This document shows, one piece after another, positions 35,260-44,183 of a stretch of DNA of 64,000 nucleotides. The notes under the pieces were generated by a model that saw only the letters and a list, made by a program, of their open reading frames with translations, did not search any database and was not told the DNA's origin. The translations under genes and the position numbers were made by a program. The stretch covers positions 612,082 to 676,081 of the forward strand of contig NZ_LN898229.1 of assembly GCF_001457835.1 (NCBI RefSeq), written 5' to 3'. The first letter of the stretch is position 1. The number at the start of each line of letters is the position of its first letter. The DNA comes from Fenollaria timonensis (GTDB taxonomy: Bacteria; Bacillota; Clostridia; Tissierellales; Peptoniphilaceae).

Positions 35260-35285
35260 TATCACTTAAGATAGATAGATTTTGT

Positions 35286-35314
35286 TTGAACAAATTAGTA
35301 AAATGTGATAAAAT
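35286..35314 (+). promoter_or_regulatory. Promoter of the ABC exporter operon
   Basis: TTGAAC (35286-35291), a 17-base spacer, TAAAAT (35309-35314), about 105 bases before the first start codon. Confidence 0.65.
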
Positions 35315-35419
35315 ACTAATTACAAGCAGTGAGAAAAACATTTTGCGAGTTTATCTGTATATACATTTAATTTTAATAAAGCACTTAATAATAAATGTAA
35401 ATGCAATAAGGAGTTACTT

Positions 35420-37018
35420 ATGTTTACTTTATTAAAAGCAAGAAAAAGTTCAATATTAAAGATAATCATCATATCAATAGTTTCATCGGCTCTTTCCATA
35501 TATATGAACTATGTTTTGCAAATGAGCGTTGACTATATTATGCTTGGCTCTAAGAGCCTATGTGCCCTTGTATTAAACATTGTCTTTATGTCACTAGCAA
35601 TATTTTTTTGCGACCAATTTTTGGAAGAGTATATTATTTCTAGAGAAAAGTTAGAGTTATCATCTATACATAGAAAGAGGCTTTTATTTAATTCCCCTTT
35701 GAAGTTCAGAAACAGAATTTTAATGTATTCACTTGGTGGCAGGACAAACCTTGACAGAAACCTTATAGATATGGTTTCTTTAGATGCTGATAATCTATAC
35801 ACAATTGTGTACTATGGCCTAGAAATTATTTTGTTTTCGGTTTACCTATACATAGCTGTTACATATAAAATTTTATTAGTAATACTTATTCTAATGCCAT
35901 TTGCACTAATAACTTACTTTATAAGTAAAAGAACAGATGCTTTAAACGACGAAATATCAAGCTTGAGTGGGCAAAAGGACAGCATCTTCCTTAACAGCAT
36001 AAATAATATTGACTGGATTTATTACAACGGCTTAGAGAGCGTAAGCAAAAATGTTTATTCAAAGAATTTGAATACTATTCTTAAGAAAGAGAAGAAAGTT
36101 TTATTTTTTGAAGCGGTTCTTACTCTTCTTAGAGAAACGCTTAATATAATCATAGTTCTACTCGTGCCTCTATACTCAGGTTATTTGCTTTTACAGGGTG
36201 ATATTAGTCCTGGCGGTTTTTTAATCTCAACAAATATTTACAGTAGATTTTTGTTGCCAGCTTGTTTATCAATCTTAGAAATGATTAAAAGCAAAAGTGA
36301 GAATGCTAGCAAGATGAATGAGATAAGGGCTGTAACAGACCTTGTAAAGAAGAAAAAGAGATATAAATTTATAGATAGTGATGAAGATTTATTATATGCT
36401 GTAGGCGAAGGAGTTTTTTCATATATTGATGGAACGACTATAAGTTTTCCAGACATGAAATTCAATAAGAATGGTCTATATATTTTTAAAGGCAGTTCTG
36501 GCAGTGGTAAGTCAACAATTTTGAACGTTTTATACAACGCCTACGATATGGGCGAGTGGTCTTCACAAATTAATACTCATATATCAAAAACAGATGACTT
36601 CACAAAAATTGCAGCGATTTCACTAAAAGATGGAGTTTTCCTAGGAAATTCTATAGAAGAAGTTTTAAATACTCGTGATAAAGAGAAATTAAGAGCTATA
36701 CTTAGCTCCATGGCTATGCCAGAGCTAGAAAAGATTTATGATAGAGAAGATTTTAAGAGCCTATCAGGCGGCGAAAGGGATTTACTGCTAATAATAAGAG
36801 CCTTAGCGAGTGATCCACTACTAGTTTTTCTTGACGAGCCAGGTGCATCGCTTGATGCGAAAAACAAAGAAAAATTATTTGAATTTATCAAAAAAGATTC
36901 GAAGAAAAGAACATATGTCCTTGCTTATCATGACAATTACCTAGATGAATATGCAGATAAGTTTTATATTGTGAAAGATGCAAGCGTTAAGGAGAGTCAA
37001 AATGAAGATGATATATAA
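35420..37018 (+). CDS. ABC transporter, fused permease/ATPase
   Basis: A 532-residue half-transporter: six membrane helices in the first ~290 residues, then a nucleotide-binding domain with Walker A GSSGSGKST, a Q-loop that is poorly conserved, signature LSGGERD, Walker B LLVFLDEPGAS and a His in AYHDN. The domain is short and somewhat divergent. It overlaps the following permease gene by 17 bases, and that gene plus the next make a second, split half. The pair resembles peptide or bacteriocin-type exporters, but no substrate gene is adjacent. AAGGAG ribosome binding site. Confidence 0.82.
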   Translation: MFTLLKARKSSILKIIIISIVSSALSIYMNYVLQMSVDYIMLGSKSLCALVLNIVFMSLAIFFCDQFLEEYIISREKLELSSIHRKRLLFNSPLKFRNRILMYSLGGRTNLDRNLIDMVSLDADNLYTIVYYGLEIILFSVYLYIAVTYKILLVILILMPFALITYFISKRTDALNDEISSLSGQKDSIFLNSINNIDWIYYNGLESVSKNVYSKNLNTILKKEKKVLFFEAVLTLLRETLNIIIVLLVPLYSGYLLLQGDISPGGFLISTNIYSRFLLPACLSILEMIKSKSENASKMNEIRAVTDLVKKKKRYKFIDSDEDLLYAVGEGVFSYIDGTTISFPDMKFNKNGLYIFKGSSGSGKSTILNVLYNAYDMGEWSSQINTHISKTDDFTKIAAISLKDGVFLGNSIEEVLNTRDKEKLRAILSSMAMPELEKIYDREDFKSLSGGERDLLLIIRALASDPLLVFLDEPGASLDAKNKEKLFEFIKKDSKKRTYVLAYHDNYLDEYADKFYIVKDASVKESQNEDDI

Positions 37019-37919
37019 GCTTAGCAAAAGCATCAAAGCCATAGCAGTATTTCTACTTGTATTTTTCTATGAAATATTTTATGTATGGACCATAAATAAC
37101 ACAATTGAATACACAGTTGATAAGCATGTAAAATTAATTTTTGAAAAAGGGATCAAAAAAGAATTTATCTTGCTTGTCTTATTAATGCTTGTCTTGACGG
37201 CCATAAGACAGATTTTAATATACTCAGTAAAGCTATATAATAAAAATCTAGTTACAAAACTAAGATTTAATGTATATTCATCCATGACAGACCATGCATT
37301 TAAAGAAAATATCAAGAAAGACAGACTTTACACGCTTATTTCAGACAACTTAGAAAGTGTTATCTCTGTATTTGTTTCATACATGGACTATCTATTAGTA
37401 ATTGCTGCAAGTATCGGAAGTGCAGCCTACATCGTCACTTTAGATCTTAGTATTGCAATGATCTTGGTAGTGATAGGACTTTCGCTTTTAGTATACAGTT
37501 TTATTTTTAAAGATAAGCTATATAAAAAAGAAGAGGAGCTTTTAGAAAAGAATGAAAATCTTAAAGAGTACAATAATTTTGTCTACGAAACAGTTTTAGA
37601 TAGAGCCAAATACTCTGATTCAAAGTATGAAGAAGAATACGATAGAAGTTTTAAAAAGTATAAAATCGCTTTTAAAGATGCAAATATGGCAAGCTTAAAA
37701 TATATGTTCATGCCATATATCTTAGGTTTTGCACAAACATATTTACCGATAATAATTATATATTTTTGGAAAATCGATATTACACTTGGAGAGCTAATGG
37801 CACTTCTTTTAACTATTACAAGCTTTATGGGGATTTTCAGAAACACCGTGGATTATATAGCAGAATTAGAAAAAAAAGAAAGCGGCTTACAAGAGTATAG
37901 AAATGTTTTTAGGCAATAA
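37002..37919 (+). CDS. ABC transporter membrane domain (split half)
   Basis: A 305-residue protein made only of the six-helix exporter-type membrane domain; it stops where an ATPase domain would normally follow. The ATG at 37002 has AAGGAG seven bases upstream. It ends ...KESGLQEYRNVFRQ stop, and the next gene begins 17 bases earlier in another frame, inside a T5 tract. Removing one T gives a continuous permease-ATPase protein. It is either a frameshifted gene or a natural two-chain version of the partner upstream. Confidence 0.78.
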   Translation: MKMIYKLSKSIKAIAVFLLVFFYEIFYVWTINNTIEYTVDKHVKLIFEKGIKKEFILLVLLMLVLTAIRQILIYSVKLYNKNLVTKLRFNVYSSMTDHAFKENIKKDRLYTLISDNLESVISVFVSYMDYLLVIAASIGSAAYIVTLDLSIAMILVVIGLSLLVYSFIFKDKLYKKEEELLEKNENLKEYNNFVYETVLDRAKYSDSKYEEEYDRSFKKYKIAFKDANMASLKYMFMPYILGFAQTYLPIIIIYFWKIDITLGELMALLLTITSFMGIFRNTVDYIAELEKKESGLQEYRNVFRQ

Positions 37920-38601
37920 TGATGATTTAATATCTGAAGAATGTATTGAAAAGACTGGTTCAGCATTAGAAATAAAAGATCTAAAATTAAAACTAGCAAA
38001 TCATGGACTTTGCCTTGATGATATGAATGTCTCTAAAAACGGCTTGTATATAATAAGCGGAGAAAAAGGTATTGGTAAGACAACGTTCTTTAAAGCGATA
38101 CTTGGAGATAAAAATATTGATTATAGTGGCACGATAAAACTTCATGGCAAAGATATTAAAGATTGCTCAAGAAATTATATTTCTAAATGCTTTGCCTATA
38201 TGCAGCAAGATTCACCAATTATAGATGGCGATATAAAGACAGTTTTTAAAAGTATAAGAGCTAGTCTGACAGAAGAAGAGATGATAAATATATTAAAAAG
38301 CGTCAGCATAGTCACTGATGAATTTCAAGCTAGTGACTATAAAGAACTTTTAGATGCTTTTATAGAGAAAGATAAAATTTCCGAAGGGCAAAGGCAAAGA
38401 CTATCACTTGCGTACACACTAGCTATGGACAAGGACATAGTTCTTTTAGACGAGCCTACATCTCACTTAGATGCTGCATCAAAAGAGATAGTTATTGGCA
38501 CATTAAAGATACTTGTCAAAGAAAAGATGCTTTTGATAATTACTCATGATGATCAAATAATAAAGACTAGCGAAAATGTTTTTAAATTTAATATAGTTTA
38601 A
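37903..38601 (+). CDS. ABC transporter ATPase domain (split half)
   Basis: A 232-residue nucleotide-binding protein: Walker A GEKGIGKTT, Q-loop YMQQDS, a degenerate signature ISEGQRQR (LSGGQ expected), Walker B IVLLDEPTSHLD and switch His in ITHDD. The start overlaps the membrane-domain gene and has no ribosome binding site of its own, so translation depends on the upstream gene or on a frameshift. The altered signature suggests one of the two ATP sites in the complex is non-canonical, as in many heterodimeric exporters. Confidence 0.78.
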   Translation: MFLGNNDDLISEECIEKTGSALEIKDLKLKLANHGLCLDDMNVSKNGLYIISGEKGIGKTTFFKAILGDKNIDYSGTIKLHGKDIKDCSRNYISKCFAYMQQDSPIIDGDIKTVFKSIRASLTEEEMINILKSVSIVTDEFQASDYKELLDAFIEKDKISEGQRQRLSLAYTLAMDKDIVLLDEPTSHLDAASKEIVIGTLKILVKEKMLLIITHDDQIIKTSENVFKFNIV

Positions 38602-38604
38602 TGA

Positions 38605-38640
38605 GATCTCGATTATTTTCGGGATCTTTTAATTTGCCTG
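38605..38640 (+). repeat. 36-bp terminator repeat, right copy
   Basis: Exact copy of 35224-35259; it acts as terminator of the ABC exporter operon, four bases after its stop codon. Confidence 0.9.
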
Positions 38641-38683
38641 CGCTTATGGTCTTGCCACGATAATCATTTTTCTCATCTCATCA

Positions 38684-38862
38684 AAAATTACTAGGCATAG
38701 CAAAATTGCATAGTAAGTAAAATCACTATAGCTAGTAAAATTACTTTCTCTATGAAAACAATTATAGCTAGTAAAATCACTATCTCCATCAAAATCGTTT
38801 GCTCAACCAAAATCACTTTCTCTATTAAAATCACTCATCTTAGTAAAATCGCTCTTAAGCCA
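38684..38862 (+). repeat. 18-bp periodic array, intergenic copy 2
   Basis: Ten units with AAAAT-like cores at 38684, 38702, 38719, 38737, 38755, 38773, 38791, 38809, 38827 and 38845, nearly all exactly 18 bases apart, of the form GTAAAATCACTNTNNNTA. Stop codons fall in each useful frame, so it is not coding. It fills most of the 312-bp gap between the ABC operon (+) and the MarR gene (-). Confidence 0.88.
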
Positions 38863-38872
38863 TCATCAAGGC

Positions 38873-38902
38873 AAAAAAAGAGCCACACTCTCGTATGACT
38901 CT
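38873..38902 (-). terminator. Terminator of the MarR/redox operon
   Basis: On the minus strand, AGAGTCAT / GTGGCTCT (8 bp, two wobbles) followed by seven Ts. Confidence 0.75.
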
Positions 38903-38913
38903 TCAAGTAAATA

Positions 38914-39375
38914 TTAATTTTTCTTTTCTAATTTATTCTTGCTCTCTCTAAGCAGCTCGGACAGCTTTTGCAGCTCTCTTTGTAAGTGCTCTTTCTCTTC
39001 GTCTGTGTAGTGACCATCGATTACGCCCTCAACGAAGCTAACTCTGTGAGCAACTACTTGGTCCAAGACGTCTATGCCTTTTTCTAGTGGGTATATACGT
39101 ATGACTCTTCTGTCGTGTTCATCTTTGCGCCTCTCGACAAAGCCTAGCTTTTCCATCCTATCGATAAGGTCGGTTACGGTTGAAAAGGCAAGGCCCATGG
39201 ATCTACTTAAGTCGCCTATGCTGATAGGATTGTCTTTTTCTTTGACTATAAATTGAAGTGCTGCGAATTGCGGTGGTGTTACTGATATCTCTGATAATAT
39301 CTTTCTACCCTCGACTCTGACCTCAAAGTCGGCTCTCCTTAAGAATAGTTCAATATCACGAATAATCTCGTCCAT
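38914..39375 (-). CDS. MarR family transcriptional regulator
   Basis: A 153-residue winged-helix regulator. The DNA-binding region shows NPISIGDLSRSMGLAFSTVTDLIDRMEKLGFVER (recognition helix plus start of the wing) and then RKDEHDRRVIRIYPLEKG, the MarR signature. No cysteine sits in the first helices, so redox sensing by thiol is not indicated. The ATG at 39375 has AGGAGG five bases upstream. It is last in the minus-strand order TlpA-like, CXXC protein, 4Fe-4S protein, MarR, so it may control that redox module. Confidence 0.9.
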   Translation of the reverse strand: MDEIIRDIELFLRRADFEVRVEGRKILSEISVTPPQFAALQFIVKEKDNPISIGDLSRSMGLAFSTVTDLIDRMEKLGFVERRKDEHDRRVIRIYPLEKGIDVLDQVVAHRVSFVEGVIDGHYTDEEKEHLQRELQKLSELLRESKNKLEKKN

Positions 39376-39432
39376 CGTTTCCTCCTTCAAGTGTTTACAA
39401 TAGTATTATTATATTATTATACAATAAAGGGG

Positions 39433-40323
39433 CTACTTTGTCAAACTTTCTTTCTTCGAGCAGTTTTTGCAGCCAACTTGGCCGAATAGATGGTTTACTT
39501 TTATTGCATTTACTGGGCAATGTCTTACGCAGTCGTTACACCTGATGCACTCTGGCGAATTTGGGTTCTCGTATGTCTTTATGCCAAACTTACAAACTTT
39601 CTCGCATTTTTTACAGTGTATGCATGATGAGTCGATGGAGAAGTTGTAGAAGCTTATCTTGTTGAATAGGCCGTATATAGCGCCTAGTGGGCAGATGAAG
39701 CGGCAGAAGACTCTGTATGAGAATATACTTACTAGGACAACTACTATTAAAATAGTAAGTTTTGAGAAGAACAGTGTTCCTAGCATCTGTCTTAGATCTG
39801 CATTTTTAGCGATTAATGGAAGGCCACCTTCTAGTATGCCTTGTGGGCAGATAAGTTTACAGAAGTATGGGTTACTTGATCCATAATCATCCTTTAGTAG
39901 TAGTGGCATGCCTATTACAAAGACTGCTAGCACGACGTATTTTATGTAGCTTAGGTACTTAGCGACTTTTGGTTTAATCACAAGCTTCTTTGTCTTGATC
40001 TTGTATAAAAGGTCTTGAACTAGTCCAAATGGGCATAAAAAGCCGCAGATGAATCTACCTAAAAGTATTCCGAATAAGAATAAAAATCCTAGTACGTAAA
40101 AAGCTATTGCGTGTGCGGGCGAGCCGATGGATGCTTGCAAGGAGCCTATGGGGCAGGCTCCAAGCGCAGCAGGGCATGAGTAGCAGTTCAGTGTTGGTAC
40201 ACAGTACTTCTTCAAATCGCCTTGATATATTTTGCCTTTTAAATAATTTGGCAGTATTGGATTGGATGCGAAGAAGAATAGTACTTGCGACATCCATCTT
40301 TTTGATTTTTTAACTATCTTCAT
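39433..40323 (-). CDS. NapH-like membrane 4Fe-4S protein
   Basis: A 296-residue membrane electron carrier. About four helices carry cysteine clusters: CYSCPAALGACP near the N-terminus, CGFLCPFGLVQDL and a matching CRFICPLGAIYGL, which are the two NapH/NosR-type motifs. Two C-terminal ferredoxin motifs (CIHCKKCEKVC and CIRCNDCVRHCP) bind 4Fe-4S clusters. It passes electrons from inside to acceptors on the outer face. The neighbouring TlpA-like lipoprotein and CXXC protein suggest the electrons keep extracytoplasmic thiols reduced. A final CKNC motif adds a possible thiol pair. Confidence 0.88.
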   Translation of the reverse strand: MKIVKKSKRWMSQVLFFFASNPILPNYLKGKIYQGDLKKYCVPTLNCYSCPAALGACPIGSLQASIGSPAHAIAFYVLGFLFLFGILLGRFICGFLCPFGLVQDLLYKIKTKKLVIKPKVAKYLSYIKYVVLAVFVIGMPLLLKDDYGSSNPYFCKLICPQGILEGGLPLIAKNADLRQMLGTLFFSKLTILIVVVLVSIFSYRVFCRFICPLGAIYGLFNKISFYNFSIDSSCIHCKKCEKVCKFGIKTYENPNSPECIRCNDCVRHCPVNAIKVNHLFGQVGCKNCSKKESLTK

Positions 40324-40327
40324 AATT

Positions 40328-40468
40328 CTAACCTAGTCCTATGCATTCAAAGCAGATGTTGGCTGCTTTCTTAAAAACTGTCAAGTAGTCAAATCTCTTC
40401 ACGCCAATGAATATAAAAGCTATTGCCATGGTTAAGAATACATATTGTGTGACTTTTTTCTTCTTCAT
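40328..40468 (-). CDS. CD1871A-like small CXXC membrane protein
   Basis: A 46-residue protein too short for routine gene finding. It has a basic start (KKKK), one membrane helix, a KKAANICFECIGLG ending with Cys-x-x-Cys, and a stop overlapping the gap before the 4Fe-4S gene. It begins one base after the TlpA-like gene stop and ends four bases before the NapH-like start, so it is translationally linked to both. The pattern matches the CD1871A family of CXXC-containing peptides found beside NapH- and TlpA-like proteins, and is probably a redox relay or assembly factor. Confidence 0.78.
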   Translation of the reverse strand: MKKKKVTQYVFLTMAIAFIFIGVKRFDYLTVFKKAANICFECIGLG

Positions 40469-40469
40469 C

Positions 40470-41600
40470 TTATTTCATTTCTTTTGGAACGAATTGTTCG
40501 CAAAGTTCTTTGAAACCTTCGTAGCTTTGAGCGCCGATGATAGGTGAGCCAACGATGTTACCTTCTTTATCAAGAACGAATGTTGTTGGGTAGCCTGTTA
40601 CAGCTGCTAGGAACTTGTCGTTCATCTCTTGTGTCGGAATTAGGTTTGGATAATTACATCCTTTATCTTCAATGATTCTTTTGCCAAGTGCTATAATATC
40701 GTCACGATTTTGTTTCATAGCGTCGCTCATCTTATCATCTTCTGGAGCTACGTCTGATACAATGCCTAAGAAACCGATTTTGTCTTTGTATTCTTCATAA
40801 ACTTTAGCTAGGTCTGGCATTTCGGCTTTACATGGTCCGCAGAATGTTCCCCAAACGTTCATGATAGTGTATTCATGCTCTGCTAGGTATTCTTTAGCGG
40901 AGAAGTCTTTGCCGTAGATGTCTTTTGTATCGAAATCGAATTTTGCAGCCGCACCTGATTCGCCGTCAACGCTAAGTGGTTTAGCTACTTTGATAGATTT
41001 TTTAACATTTTCAAGGTCTTCGTATAATTTATCATAAATTTCTTGATCTTCACCAGTAAGTCCTTCAGTCTTGTTCATGTATGACCATACAAAGTTGTAT
41101 CCATCAACACTTGCTAATTTTTCGTTATTGTCAAAACCAGTTAGTGCCTTTAAGCCTTCATCATCCTTTGGCATCTTGTCATCAGCTATAACATTTATAG
41201 CCCACATCTTAGAGAATTCATTGATAACTTTATCAAGTTCTGCTTTTTTATCTTCTTCACTAAGTGTTTGATCCATAAGTAGTTTTGCGTATGCATCTGC
41301 TTGTTCAGTATTAGCAAAGCTTGATTTAACGCCGCCGTAGATGTCGCCAGCGTGGTCTCTCTTTTCAAGTAGTTCGTTGTAAACGTGGATGTTTTCGAAA
41401 GGCTTGCCCCAAACTTCAGGGTTTAAAGTGTACTTAACACCGCTAGTCTTGATGGCGATAGTGCCTTTGTCCATGTCTTCTTCATTTGATTTGATCTCAC
41501 TTTGATCAACAACGTAATCGTTTCCTGATGACTTATTGCAGCTAAATAAGAATAAGCTTGTCATCATTAATAAAATTAAAAGTTTTTTTAGATTTTTCAT
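40470..41600 (-). CDS. TlpA-like thiol-disulfide oxidoreductase lipoprotein
   Basis: A 376-residue lipoprotein with lipobox LFLFSC (Cys21), a ~200-residue N-terminal domain of unknown fold (helical, beginning IAIKTSGVKYTLNPEV) and a C-terminal redoxin domain with active site WGTFCGPCKAE (Cys254-Gly-Pro-Cys257) and the cis-Pro loop GYPTTFV. It reduces or rearranges thiols outside the membrane and probably receives electrons from the 4Fe-4S protein. GGAGGG lies six bases before the ATG at 41600; a longer start lacks a ribosome binding site. It is paralogous to the protein at 47870, which has lost the first active-site cysteine. Confidence 0.88.
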   Translation of the reverse strand: MKNLKKLLILLMMTSLFLFSCNKSSGNDYVVDQSEIKSNEEDMDKGTIAIKTSGVKYTLNPEVWGKPFENIHVYNELLEKRDHAGDIYGGVKSSFANTEQADAYAKLLMDQTLSEEDKKAELDKVINEFSKMWAINVIADDKMPKDDEGLKALTGFDNNEKLASVDGYNFVWSYMNKTEGLTGEDQEIYDKLYEDLENVKKSIKVAKPLSVDGESGAAAKFDFDTKDIYGKDFSAKEYLAEHEYTIMNVWGTFCGPCKAEMPDLAKVYEEYKDKIGFLGIVSDVAPEDDKMSDAMKQNRDDIIALGKRIIEDKGCNYPNLIPTQEMNDKFLAAVTGYPTTFVLDKEGNIVGSPIIGAQSYEGFKELCEQFVPKEMK

Positions 41601-41910
41601 TTTTCCCTCCATAAAATTAAAATGATTTCTTCGAATTACAAAACAATTATACAATATAAATTTTTTCTTTACAAGTCAATTCAAGCAAATAATATTTACA
41701 AAATAGTAACAATAGTGTTTACTTAAAACTTCTTTCATATTATATGTACTATTGCTTTAAAATCATATTTATACTATAGGCCATTGTCATAAACAATCTC
41801 TATATCGGTTTAGTTTAATTAAAAGATAAATTGGGTAAATAGTTCTTGTAAAAGGATATCCATTGTGATAGAATATAAGCGTAAGCTAATAATAAAAAAG
41901 GAGTGATTTT
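41601..41910. other. Divergent intergenic region between the redox operon and arcA
   Basis: 310 bases with no gene. It holds the arcA promoter at the right and must hold the tlpA-like promoter at the left. An 18-base word TTACAAAATAGTAACAAT (41696-41713) recurs exactly at 46344-46361, upstream of another lipoprotein gene, and may be a regulator site. The TATTGC/GCAATA-type repeats around 41710-41760 are weak. Confidence 0.5.
41846..41874 (+). promoter_or_regulatory. Promoter of the arc operon
   Basis: TTGTAA (41846-41851), a 17-base spacer, TAGAAT (41869-41874), about 37 bases before the arcA start. No clear ArgR or CRP-like box was recognised. Confidence 0.65.
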
Positions 41911-43134
41911 ATGGAAAAAGGAGTTAGAGTTTATTCAGAAATTGGTAAACTTAGAAAAGTTATCCTTCATAGACCTGGTGAAGAAATCAATAACGTATCA
42001 CCAGATACTATGCAAGAACTACTTTTCGACGAAGTACCTTACTTGGATCAAGCACTTAAGGAACATGATTACTTTGCAAATCTATTAAAAGAAAGTGGTT
42101 GCGAAGTTTATTATCTAGAAGACTTAGTTGCTGATGTAATTAAGGACAAAAACCTAAAGGAAAGCTTAATCGAAGAATTCTTAGACGAAGCTGACCTACA
42201 CACACCAAACGAAAGATACATCATGAAAGACATCCTGCTACAACAAAAGTCTGAAAAGGACATCGTTATGAAGATGATCGCTGGTACTAGAATGACTGAG
42301 CTTACTAAGAGAAGCAAAGAAACACTTGCTGACTTCTCTGACGCTGACAGATATTTCTTAACAGTACCAATGCCAAACGCTTATTTCACAAGAGACCCAT
42401 TCGCAAACATCGGTCATGGTGTTGCTATCAACAAGATGTGGTCAAACGTTAGAAGAAGAGAAACATTATTTGGTAAATACATCTACGACCATCACGAAAT
42501 GTTCAAGGACGTAGACGTACCAAGATGGTATGACAGAACTGATAAGTTCCACACTGAAGGTGGAGACCAACTTATACTTACTAAAGATGTACTAGCAGTT
42601 GGTATCTCTCAAAGAACTGAAGCAGCAGCACTTCAAAAACTAGCTGAAAACGTTCTTAATGCTGGAGAATTCAAGACAGTTCTTGCAATCAACATCCCTC
42701 AATCACATGCATTCATGCATCTTGACACAGTATTTACTATGATTGACAAAGACAAATTCACTATCCACCCAGAAATCGAAGGACCTCTAGTAGTTTATTC
42801 AATGGTTAAAGATGGCGACAAGATCGTTATTACTGAAGAAAAGAACTCACTAGACAAGGTTCTAGCTCACTACCTAGGCTTAGATGCAGTTGATTTAATC
42901 AGATGCGGCGGCGGATTAGGAATTGACGCTCAAAGAGAACAATGGAACGACGGTTCAAACACATTAGCAATCGCTCCAGGGGAAGTTGTTGTATATGACA
43001 GAAACGTAGTAACAAATGATTTACTTGAAAAAGAAGGAATCAAATTACACAAGATGCCATCATATGAACTTTCAAGAGGTAGAGGCGGCCCAAGATGTAT
43101 GTCTATGCCACTTTACAGAGAAGACGTTAAATAG
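41911..43134 (+). CDS. arcA: Arginine deiminase
   Basis: A 407-residue arginine deiminase that converts arginine to citrulline and ammonia in the cytoplasm, the first step of the ADI pathway. It has the N-terminal GKLRKVILHRPG block, substrate-contacting DPFANIGHG and FHTEGGDQL, and the C-terminal nucleophile loop GGPRCMSMPLYRED (Cys396). AAGGAG ribosome binding site. It is first in arcA-arcB-arcC. Codons are strongly biased to A-ending forms (AGA, CCA, ACA), which suggests high expression. Confidence 0.96.
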   Translation: MEKGVRVYSEIGKLRKVILHRPGEEINNVSPDTMQELLFDEVPYLDQALKEHDYFANLLKESGCEVYYLEDLVADVIKDKNLKESLIEEFLDEADLHTPNERYIMKDILLQQKSEKDIVMKMIAGTRMTELTKRSKETLADFSDADRYFLTVPMPNAYFTRDPFANIGHGVAINKMWSNVRRRETLFGKYIYDHHEMFKDVDVPRWYDRTDKFHTEGGDQLILTKDVLAVGISQRTEAAALQKLAENVLNAGEFKTVLAINIPQSHAFMHLDTVFTMIDKDKFTIHPEIEGPLVVYSMVKDGDKIVITEEKNSLDKVLAHYLGLDAVDLIRCGGGLGIDAQREQWNDGSNTLAIAPGEVVVYDRNVVTNDLLEKEGIKLHKMPSYELSRGRGGPRCMSMPLYREDVK

Positions 43135-43180
43135 TCAAATTATATATTAATAAAATTCTAAATTACGGAGGTTATAATTA

Positions 43181-44182
43181 ATGGCAGTTAATTTACATGG
43201 CAGAAATTTCATCACACTAAAAGACTTTACACCAGATGAAATTCATTACCTATTAAACCTAGCTAGCGACTTAAAAGCTAAGAAGAGAGCAGGTATTAAA
43301 GGAGATTTACTAGAAAGAAAAAATATTGTACTATTATTTGAAAAAACTAGTACAAGAACTAGATGTTCATTCGAAGTTGCTTGTATGGACGAAGGTGGCC
43401 AAGTTACATTCTTAGGCTCACAAGACTCACAAATGGGCAAGAAAGAATCAATCGAAGATACTGCTAAAGTATTAGGCAGATTCTACGATGGTATCGAATT
43501 TAGAGGATTTAAACAAGAAACAGTTGATACACTTGCTAAACACGCAGGCGTACCAGTTTGGAACGGTTTAACAGACCTTTATCACCCAACACAAATACTA
43601 GCAGACTTCATGACAGTTAAAGAATATGTACCAAAGCCATTTAACGAAATTAAATTCGTTTACGTAGGCGACGCTAGAAACAACATGGGTAACTCCCTAA
43701 TGATAGGCGCTGCTAAGATGGGTATGCACTTCGTAGCCCTAGCTCCTAAGGAACTATGGCCATCAGAAGACCTTGTTAAGGAAATGGAAGAAGTTTCCAA
43801 AGAAACAGGCGCAACTATCGAATTCGAAGAAGACGTTAAGAAAGCAGTTAAAGACGCAGACGTTATCTACACAGACGTTTGGGTATCAATGGGCGAAGAA
43901 GACAAATTCGAAGAAAGAATCAAACTTCTTAAACCATATCAAGTAAATATGGACATGATCAAAGCTACAGGCAACGAACATGTTATATTCTTACACTGCC
44001 TACCAAGCTTCCACGACCTTAACACTAAGATCGGTGCTGAAATTGGTGAAAAATACGGCTTAAAAGAAATGGAAGTTACTGACGAAGTATTCAGAAGCAA
44101 GTACTCAAGAGTATTTGACGAAGCTGAAAACAGAATGCACACTATAAAGGCAGTTATCGTTGCCACTATAGGAAAACTATAG
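43181..44182 (+). CDS. arcB: Ornithine carbamoyltransferase, catabolic
   Basis: A 333-residue transcarbamylase. The carbamoyl-phosphate loop is STRTR (about 57-61 in [15 protein letters not shown]), with HPTQILADF, the ornithine loop segment [10 protein letters not shown] and HCLPSFHD near the C-terminus (HCLPAF in most relatives). In the ADI pathway it splits citrulline with phosphate to ornithine and carbamoyl phosphate. GGAGG ribosome binding site. It lies 46 bases after arcA and one base before arcC. Confidence 0.95.
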   Translation: MAVNLHGRNFITLKDFTPDEIHYLLNLASDLKAKKRAGIKGDLLERKNIVLLFEKTSTRTRCSFEVACMDEGGQVTFLGSQDSQMGKKESIEDTAKVLGRFYDGIEFRGFKQETVDTLAKHAGVPVWNGLTDLYHPTQILADFMTVKEYVPKPFNEIKFVYVGDARNNMGNSLMIGAAKMGMHFVALAPKELWPSEDLVKEMEEVSKETGATIEFEEDVKKAVKDADVIYTDVWVSMGEEDKFEERIKLLKPYQVNMDMIKATGNEHVIFLHCLPSFHDLNTKIGAEIGEKYGLKEMEVTDEVFRSKYSRVFDEAENRMHTIKAVIVATIGKL

Positions 44183-44183
44183 A

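Noticed and set aside
35224-38640. GATC in the 36-bp repeats as a link to the Dam-like restriction system
   Set aside because: Two GATC sites per copy are simply part of the terminator stem, and the enzyme's specificity is not known.
38684-38862. Possible CRISPR array
   Set aside because: 18-bp units with no unique spacers; a degenerate minisatellite fits better.
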